Assembly: GCA_021200215.1 (NCBI GenBank)
Contig: JAJQGV010000104.1
Span: 1 to 40,580 of the forward strand
DNA: 40,580 nucleotides
Reading direction: 5' to 3'
Source: Ruminococcus sp.
GTDB taxonomy: Bacteria > Bacillota > Clostridia > Oscillospirales > Ruminococcaceae
Position numbers and translations under genes: made by a program. Below the pieces are notes generated by a model. The model was not told where the DNA came from, did no database searches, and saw nothing but the letters and a program-made list of their open reading frames with translations. Positions 36,046 to 40,580 of this stretch are shown here, in pieces. The stretch's first letter is position 1, and every line of letters begins with the position of its first letter.

Positions 36046-38104
36046 TGATGAGTATGTAGCATTAGTGCATATAAAACAGAAGAATTCAGCCCCCCTTTGA
36101 CGTTTAGCTTCTGCCGTCTTACTGCGTTTTCAAGACGTGTTTTCCAATCCTTCTGACTTGATGCACTGTAACCTATGATAAGTTCTGTTTTGATTTCAGG
36201 AAAGTCCAATACGATGATATTAGGTTCTGTATCGTTCCAGATTGTTTCAAACGCATTTTCGTTATTGGCAAAAAAATGTTGCTTAGTTTCGGGTTTTAAC
36301 TTCTCATGCCATTCGGTAAGGACAGAATTAAGTGATACTTCTTCAGTATCACCAAATGTTTCCTTTAATACGTTTGAAACATAGCGTACGAGAGAATTTT
36401 TACCGTCATCAAGCAAAGCTTTTATTTTCCTAAGTTTATCAGCAAGTTCTTTGCTTGGCTCAGAAGCGTATATCTTGCTGAGTGTAAAAAGTAGATAATC
36501 TCTGGAATTTGTAATTGGCTTTTTCAGGCTGTTTATAAACTTAGTATCAGCCTTTGCAATTGTCTTGTCCGTATCGTAAATACTGCTCATTTCTCTTGAG
36601 CATTTAGGCAACGAGAGATACCATCTGTTTATTGCACCTACTATATAAGAGAAACTATTAAAACTCTTTTCTCTTTCATATACAAAGTCAGCAAAAAGCT
36701 CACTGAGTTGGCTTAAATATGCAGATTTTTCGTCATTCCAATCTTCCATTACAACCGAATATAATTCAGGTCTTTCATTGATAGCATTTAATAAATCTGC
36801 TGTTAGCCTTATCTCATTTCCGTTTTGCTTGAAAACAAGGTCTTTCTTCACTGCATTCAAAATAACGGCAATGTATATTGGAATAACACCTTTTTTTAAT
36901 CCGATGCCATATTCGGGATTGGTAAGTGTATTATATAATTCCGAAAATGACTTCTCTCCAGTTTCAATCGTACTTCTGAAAAATTCCTTAATAGTGCTAA
37001 GTACATTTGTGAGATTGGCATCGGCAGGTTCTGTATTAAGGCTATATTTTTCCTCTGCACATACTAATATCCCCATCTGTACAAGAGAACTTCTCATAAA
37101 TGAAACGTCCTGTCCAGACCCCTTTAAGCCTAAGCTCTCAGATATTTCATCACTTTCAAGAAGTGCAGTAAGAATCTTGGCTCTGCTGTTAATGGCAACA
37201 CTCGGTAATTTATTCTTATTAAATGATTCGTTGTTTATAACAGGAGTTGCTGAGTAAATAGTTCTGCAAATTTCAGAAAGAAGTTCACTTAATTGAGATT
37301 TCCTTCTAATATTTACAGGTTTTCCCTCATAATAATACTGCGATTTTTTGAGTTCAGGAGAAATAAATGACATTGTAAAGTCGAAAACTATTTCACTGTA
37401 ATCATCGAGATACAGTGAATACTCCTCAAACAGTATAGTGTCATCAGCTGATTCTTCACGAAGTTCTTTTATAGCTAAGTATTTTGCAAGCGAAGAAACA
37501 ACAGTTGTTGCATAATTTGGAACAATTGTCATATGTCTTGCATTAGTAGAAATATTCCTGTATACATCTCTTGTAAAATCATCAAATGACTGGTTTGCAG
37601 AATTGAAAACAGCAAATACCTTTCCCGCAATCTCAAAGGAATAAACCTTATGTATATCAGAGGAATTCAATTCTTTTCTCAGTTCATTTTCAAAATAATC
37701 ATACAGATAATCAGGTGTAATGAACTCCAGTTCACCTTTGGTATTGTCAACAAACTGTCTTAATGTATTTTTTTGATTGGAACTAAGGAAAGTAAAGAGT
37801 GTTCGCTCATTCTGTGCTACACGCTCTGAAAGACGTGGAAGTAAGAATGTAGTAACAGGGTGCAAAGGATAACAACCATCTATTACAAGTTCTTCTTTTC
37901 CTCAAAGCATAGATGAACCATTATACAGAGTATATAACGATGAGAAAACAGACTCATTTTCTACTTTAAATTTATTCCACATATATTCGGTTTTCTTGAT
38001 TGTATGTGAAATTATCTCATACATTTGTGAGAGGTTATTTGTGAGATTGATATGCTCAAATCTTCCGGAGATACCTCTCCATCCGTCCACTTTATCTTTT
38101 GGGA
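36015..38104 (-). pseudogene. Large P-loop ATPase remnant, defence-associated type
   Basis: This is a long protein remnant with no N-terminus. It begins abruptly at the phage junction near 38104 (D-G-W-R-G-I-S-G-R-F-E-H-I-N), meets an in-frame TGA at 37902-37904, then continues for 616 codons. The stretch Y-P-L-H-P, 12 residues, S-E-R-V-A-Q-N-E-R-T-L-F-T-F-L reminds me of large ATPases in phage-defence operons such as BrxC/PglY-like proteins, but I cannot place it firmly. Near 36090-36095 a run of six C (G on this strand) seems one base short. A seventh would restore a frame reading A-E-F-F-C-F-I-C-T-N. Confidence 0.6.
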
Positions 38105-38107
38105 GAT

Positions 38108-38446
38108 TTATATAGCTGTATTAAGCACCCAAAGTTCAATAAGCTGAGAGAGAATCTCATAAATCGAAAATGTGTTAAACTGTTCAAGGAAGTCATCGGG
38201 ACTATCGGGAACGTTCTGAGGGTCAGCGTGTTTTGCCATAATATATGCGATATTTTCAAATAACTCAAGACTCTCAATGCGGAGCGTTGACCTGTTCTCA
38301 TCACCCTCGGTGACATCGGTTTGGAGTGATACAAAGTCCTTGTAAATATCACGTCCAAACTTCAAACGATAAAGGCGAGGAACTGCAGCACTTGCCTTGA
38401 AAGGGACATTGATTCCGTCAATCGTGATTGTTTTCTTGATAGCCAT
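38108..38446 (-). pseudogene. Phage tail assembly chaperone, truncated
   Basis: The protein begins M-A-I-K-K-T-I-T-I-D-G and carries F-K-A-S-A-A-V-P-R-L-Y-R-L-K-F-G-R-D. This is the typical start of the tail assembly chaperone encoded after the major tail protein in Firmicute siphophages. A good AAGGAGG precedes the ATG. It ends at 112 residues inside I-E-L-W-V-L-N, exactly where the ATPase remnant begins, so its C-terminus was lost in a deletion joining the two elements. Confidence 0.75.
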
Positions 38447-38457
38447 AATATGCCTCC

Positions 38458-38862
38458 TTATGACTTTGTGGTAATAGTTGTGGTTTTCGCCTTTACCAGT
38501 CCATTGGGAAGTGCCGCTGCTTTGAGTGAGAAGATTTCTGTTTTCACTTCTGTACTTTCCTCTGTGGTAGAACTTTCTGTCTTGGGTCTAAGGACTTCTC
38601 CAAGAATTTTAGTCGCAAAATCTGTAGTAATAAGTGCTCAAGGCTGCCTGTGTAACCTGCGTTGTTGTTGATAATGTAATATACAGTGTTATCTGCATAA
38701 AATCCCTCATTTTCGCCGTTGGCATCGATAGACAGCGAAACAGCACCCAGAAGTCTTGCAGGTTTTGCGAAGGTGGGAACGCCGGTCCTCACTCCACCCC
38801 GTAATCTTTGCCCAATGCACCTTATTCAAGCCAAATTTGACCTTGTTCTTTTTAAGTGCCAT
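38458..38862 (-). pseudogene. Phi13-type major tail protein, frameshifted and shortened
   Basis: An ATG with GGAGG 8 nt upstream starts M-A-L-K-K-N-K-V-K-F-G-L-N-K-V-H-W-A, the usual start of phi13-family major tail proteins. The frame shifts near 38785, then reads G-V-P-T-F-A-K-P-A-R-L-L-G-A-V-S-L and N-N-A-G-Y-T-G, and later the C-terminal S-L-K-A-A-A-L-P-N-G-L-V-K-A-K-T in another frame, with stop at 38458. A central part is missing, about one third of the usual length. The protein cannot be made. Confidence 0.85.
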
Positions 38863-38879
38863 AATTTATACCTCCAATT

Positions 38880-38970
38880 CTATAGTATTTCACAAAGCTT
38901 TTCGCTCTCAATCGTAGGCAAAAGGCAATCCTGTTTCCATCATCATTTCATTGATTTCTTCATATGTCAT
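38880..38970 (-). pseudogene. Small phage tail-completion protein remnant
   Basis: An ATG overlapping the stop of the gp10-like gene opens M-T-Y-E-E-I-N-E-M-M-M-E-T-G-L-P-F-A-Y-D, then a TGA. After it E-S-E-K-L-C-E-I-L and a stop in a nearby frame look like the C-terminus of the same protein. The middle (about 80 residues in related phage genes, from memory) is deleted. Confidence 0.6.
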
Positions 38971-39338
38971 GATAACTCCTTTTCAATCAACGATTCCAAT
39001 AAATTCACTCCGTTTTGCTCTGCTGGAGCGATATGTGGCTTACCTGAAACTCTGCCATCGCCACGTTTAGCGTGTCTGTTTTCAAGTAAGTGTGCTATCT
39101 GATAGCGATTTTTGGAATGAACCGTCATTGTCAGCGAGTGGCTGTTTTCGGATATTTTCTTCGTTGTCCAGCTTTTCGCATACGTTCCTGTATCTTTCAG
39201 AGCATTTGCGGAAATCTCATTTTTTATAGATGTTGCAGTCTTACGAACGGCTTTTTTCATAGTGGAATCTACTAAATCTGCATATTCCGTTAAGCCTTTC
39301 ATAATTTCGGTGGTCATATCGTCAATAGAAGTCATCAT
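38967..39338 (-). CDS. HK97 gp10-family phage head-tail protein
   Basis: This protein of about 123 residues has the HK97-gp10 pattern: a helical N-terminus, T-G-T-Y-A-K-S-W and H-L-L-E-N-R-H-A-K-R-G-D-G-R-V near the C-terminus. It takes part in joining heads and tails (neck/stopper role). Unlike its neighbours it appears uninterrupted and full length. Start candidates are two adjacent ATGs at 39338 and 39335, with AAAGG upstream. It is isolated among broken genes, so expression is doubtful. Confidence 0.8.
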   Translation of the reverse strand: MMTSIDDMTTEIMKGLTEYADLVDSTMKKAVRKTATSIKNEISANALKDTGTYAKSWTTKKISENSHSLTMTVHSKNRYQIAHLLENRHAKRGDGRVSGKPHIAPAEQNGVNLLESLIEKELS

Positions 39339-39393
39339 GCACACCCGCCTTTTTCGTATCTGCTACGATTTTCATGTAGTCAAGCGATTGTAT
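39322..39393 (-). pseudogene. Head-tail adaptor C-terminal fragment
   Basis: A short open stretch S-L-D-Y-M-K-I-V-A-D-T-K-K-A-G-V ends at 39322, overlapping the start of the gp10-like gene. By position and content it is probably the end of the head-tail adaptor gene. The rest of that gene is missing. It could also be chance. Confidence 0.35.
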
Positions 39394-39419
39394 ACAACAT
39401 AGTCTGCTGAGTGGGTTCC

Positions 39420-39779
39420 TCATTTAACTCGTTGGCCTGCAAGGAATCCGACTTGTCCTGTCATGGAAAACAATTCGTTGAGTTGCTTGAAAGAACGTCC
39501 CTATCTGTCGGCTATCCGGTAATATTTAAAGTCACTAAATGCCATAACTTTGTTGCTAGGTTCAAATTCAAGCACAAATGACGGAATATCGAAAGCAGAA
39601 TCATTAAGTAACTCCTCAGAAACCTTAATCGCAGTGCCAAGTTTATAAGAACCGATGATTGTCTGTCCGAAAGTGTCATCTCCAAGGTCTACCACTGTAT
39701 TTTCGAGAGCGTCATACTTTGCAGAGTCTTCCTTGGAAAGTAAACTGCTGTCATTTCGCTTAGAATTGCGGCGATACAA
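39420..39779 (-). pseudogene. HK97-type major capsid protein remnant
   Basis: Capsid-like sequence (L-G-D-D-T-F-G-Q-T-I-I-G-S-Y-K-L-G, E-E-L-L-N-D-S-A-F-D-I) continues into F-S-D-F-K-Y-Y-R-I-A-D-R. A TAG at 39501-39503 then replaces the expected Gln codon, and the frame resumes G-R-S-F-K-Q-L-N-E-L-F-S-M-T-G-Q-V-G-F-L to a TGA at 39420. The N-terminal scaffold part and the centre of the capsid protein are missing. The premature stop and deletions mark a dead gene. Confidence 0.8.
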
Positions 39780-39946
39780 TCAATTTTCATTGTAACTTTG
39801 CCCTTGTGACTTTTGAGCATTGCATAAATCTGCGATGTTGCGAACACATCACCACCTGGTGAGTTGAGCCACACGGTGAGATTTCTATGAACTTTTGCAA
39901 GTTCATCACGGAAAAGTGCGGGTGTAATCTCATCTCCAAGCCATGT
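39774..39946 (-). pseudogene. ClpP-like prohead protease fragment
   Basis: The fragment W-L-G-D-E-I-T-P-A-L-F-R-D-E-L leads into V-W-L-N-S-P-G-G-D-V-F-A-T-S-Q-I-Y-A-M-L, the ClpP-like maturation protease fold used by phages, and stops being recognisable at K-I-D-C-I-A-A just before the catalytic serine region. It is fused to portal sequence on one side and capsid sequence on the other by deletions. Confidence 0.8.
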
Positions 39947-40175
39947 ATATCAGACGGTTTTTATCGTCACGGTCAGGGCATAAGTGGATACAAGCCGATG
40001 ACATCGCCTCGGAAAGTACTCTCACACAGGCATACACCATCGTATATTGTAAAACTGTGCAGTTGGTAACTCGCTTGCCACTGTCACTTCTTCTGAAAAA
40101 ATAGCTGTATGATGGGCTATCATAGCTGTTTGTCGGCTTGTCCCGTAAACGAAACAGTCCGCTGAAAATTCCCAT
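39930..40175 (-). pseudogene. Phage portal protein N-terminal fragment
   Basis: The ATG 8 nt after AAAGGAG starts M-G-I-F-S-G-L-F-R-L-R-D-K-P-T-N, followed by T-M-V-Y-A-C-V-R-V-L-S-E-A, the N-terminal portal domain of HK97-type phages (normally about 400 residues). It runs out after about 80 residues where protease sequence begins. It is the first gene left of the head module. No terminase remnant is seen. Confidence 0.8.
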
Positions 40176-40192
40176 GAACATCACTCCTTTCG

Positions 40193-40222
40193 TTGACTTT
40201 TTCAATGGGCGTATGATATAAT
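40193..40222 (+). promoter_or_regulatory. Promoter of the gene at the right edge
   Basis: The plus strand reads TTGACT (40193-40198), 18 nt, TATAAT (40217-40222). The leader has two short perfect hairpins (CTGG/CCAG and GTAAAT/ATTTAC) before GGAGG. Confidence 0.75.
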
Positions 40223-40272
40223 ATAGAAAACTGGTAGTTGCCAGTAAATCGGAATTTACGGAGGTATATTTT

Positions 40273-40580
40273 ATGGCAGAGTTTGGAATTGTAAAGTCTA
40301 ATTATTTCTCTTTTGAGAAGTATAAACAGCTTGTTGATAAATATTACGAGAATGATCCTCGTGAAATAAATTTTCAAAACAGAGTTATTCTAACATTGTT
40401 AGATAAAATTTTTATTAACGATGAGAAGATCTGGATTGTAGATGTTTCAACACAATTTAAGAATAGAGAGTCAGAACAGCATACACGTGAAATGTATGCA
40501 AATGATTACACGCCAGACTTACTTATTGTCAAAAAATGGAAGTATAATAATATAAATAAACCTTCGGAAGATTATTTAGC
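40273..40580 (+). CDS. Unknown protein, possible PD-(D/E)XK type, 3' end outside window
   Basis: An ATG 8 nt after GGAGG opens a frame that continues past the window end (102 codons seen, no stop). It begins M-A-E-F-G-I-V-K-S-N-Y-F-S-F-E-K and holds N-F-Q-N-R-V-I-L-T-L-L-D-K and D-Y-T-P-D-L-L-I-V-K-K-W. A T-P-D-L-L-I-V strand followed by an expected E-x-K is how many PD-(D/E)XK nuclease-like proteins look, but the E-x-K would lie beyond the window. It has its own promoter and seems intact so far, unlike the remnants beside it. Confidence 0.6.
   Translation, partial: MAEFGIVKSNYFSFEKYKQLVDKYYENDPREINFQNRVILTLLDKIFINDEKIWIVDVSTQFKNRESEQHTREMYANDYTPDLLIVKKWKYNNINKPSEDYL

Noticed and set aside
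34736-39406. 14-nt direct repeat TACAACATAGTCTG at 34736-34749 and 39393-39406, possible attachment sites around the decayed region
   Set aside because: A few 14-nt repeats are expected by chance in a 40-kb AT-rich window. The right copy lies inside phage head genes rather than at an element edge, and no integrase or tRNA is present.
1-40580. CRISPR arrays, tRNA or rRNA genes
   Set aside because: No regularly spaced repeats, tRNA cloverleaf with CCA-side features, or rRNA sequence was seen on reading the window.

Overview
This is an AT-rich, low-GC Firmicute chromosome segment, most likely from an anaerobic Clostridia relative (Lachnospiraceae/Ruminococcaceae type). The reasons are the block rpsB-tsf-pyrH-frr-uppS-cdsA-dxr-rseP-ispG-polC in its usual Firmicute order, a Gram-positive PolC replicase, the short HisG plus HisZ pair, a YlmC/YmxH-type PRC-barrel protein, sigma-A promoters of TTGACA-17-TATAAT type, strong AAGGAGG ribosome sites and frequent TTG/GTG starts. 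Species cannot be named from the sequence alone.

Layout, read along the mostly minus-strand genes. (1) About 24.9-11.5 kb is a housekeeping block: ylmC-like gene, rpsB-tsf with its own promoter and terminator, then pyrH to polC from a second promoter. It covers translation, pyrimidine, isoprenoid, envelope and replication functions. (2) 11.5-0.1 kb is one long histidine operon with its own promoter: hisZ-hisG-(27-aa ORF)-hisD-hisC-radical SAM-hisB-(41-aa ORF)-GNAT-hisH-hisA-[C5-methyltransferase-restriction enzyme]-hisF-hisI-[structured non-coding insert]-hisE. A complete Eco47II-like type II restriction-modification pair sits between hisA and hisF, flanked by an 11-nt direct repeat that includes the ribosome sites.

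(3) 24.9-27.3 kb is a small accessory region. It holds a 51-aa sortase-signal-like membrane peptide behind a perfect consensus promoter, a broken DUF134-type gene with a His-rich tail, a divergent regulatory region with CATATG palindromes, and plus-strand nitroreductase and bacterial PARG genes. (4) 27.3-34.5 kb encodes a cell-surface BspA-type LRR protein with an acidic, tyrosine-rich insert. Next to it lies a TetR-RND efflux operon. Its RND pump carries an insertion of roughly 315 residues that is mostly coiled-coil, and the TetR promoter has two tandem palindromic operators just downstream of its -10 box.

(5) 34.7-40.2 kb is a graveyard. A decayed ATPase/helicase/SMC-like cassette, probably an old phage-defence system, is fused to a decayed HK97-type prophage head-tail module. 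Most of these genes keep their ends but have lost their middles, with nonsense and frameshift changes. (6) The window ends in an intact-looking plus-strand gene, cut by the window edge, with its own promoter. It may be a PD-(D/E)XK-type protein.

All family names come from reading motifs by eye. No database search was possible.
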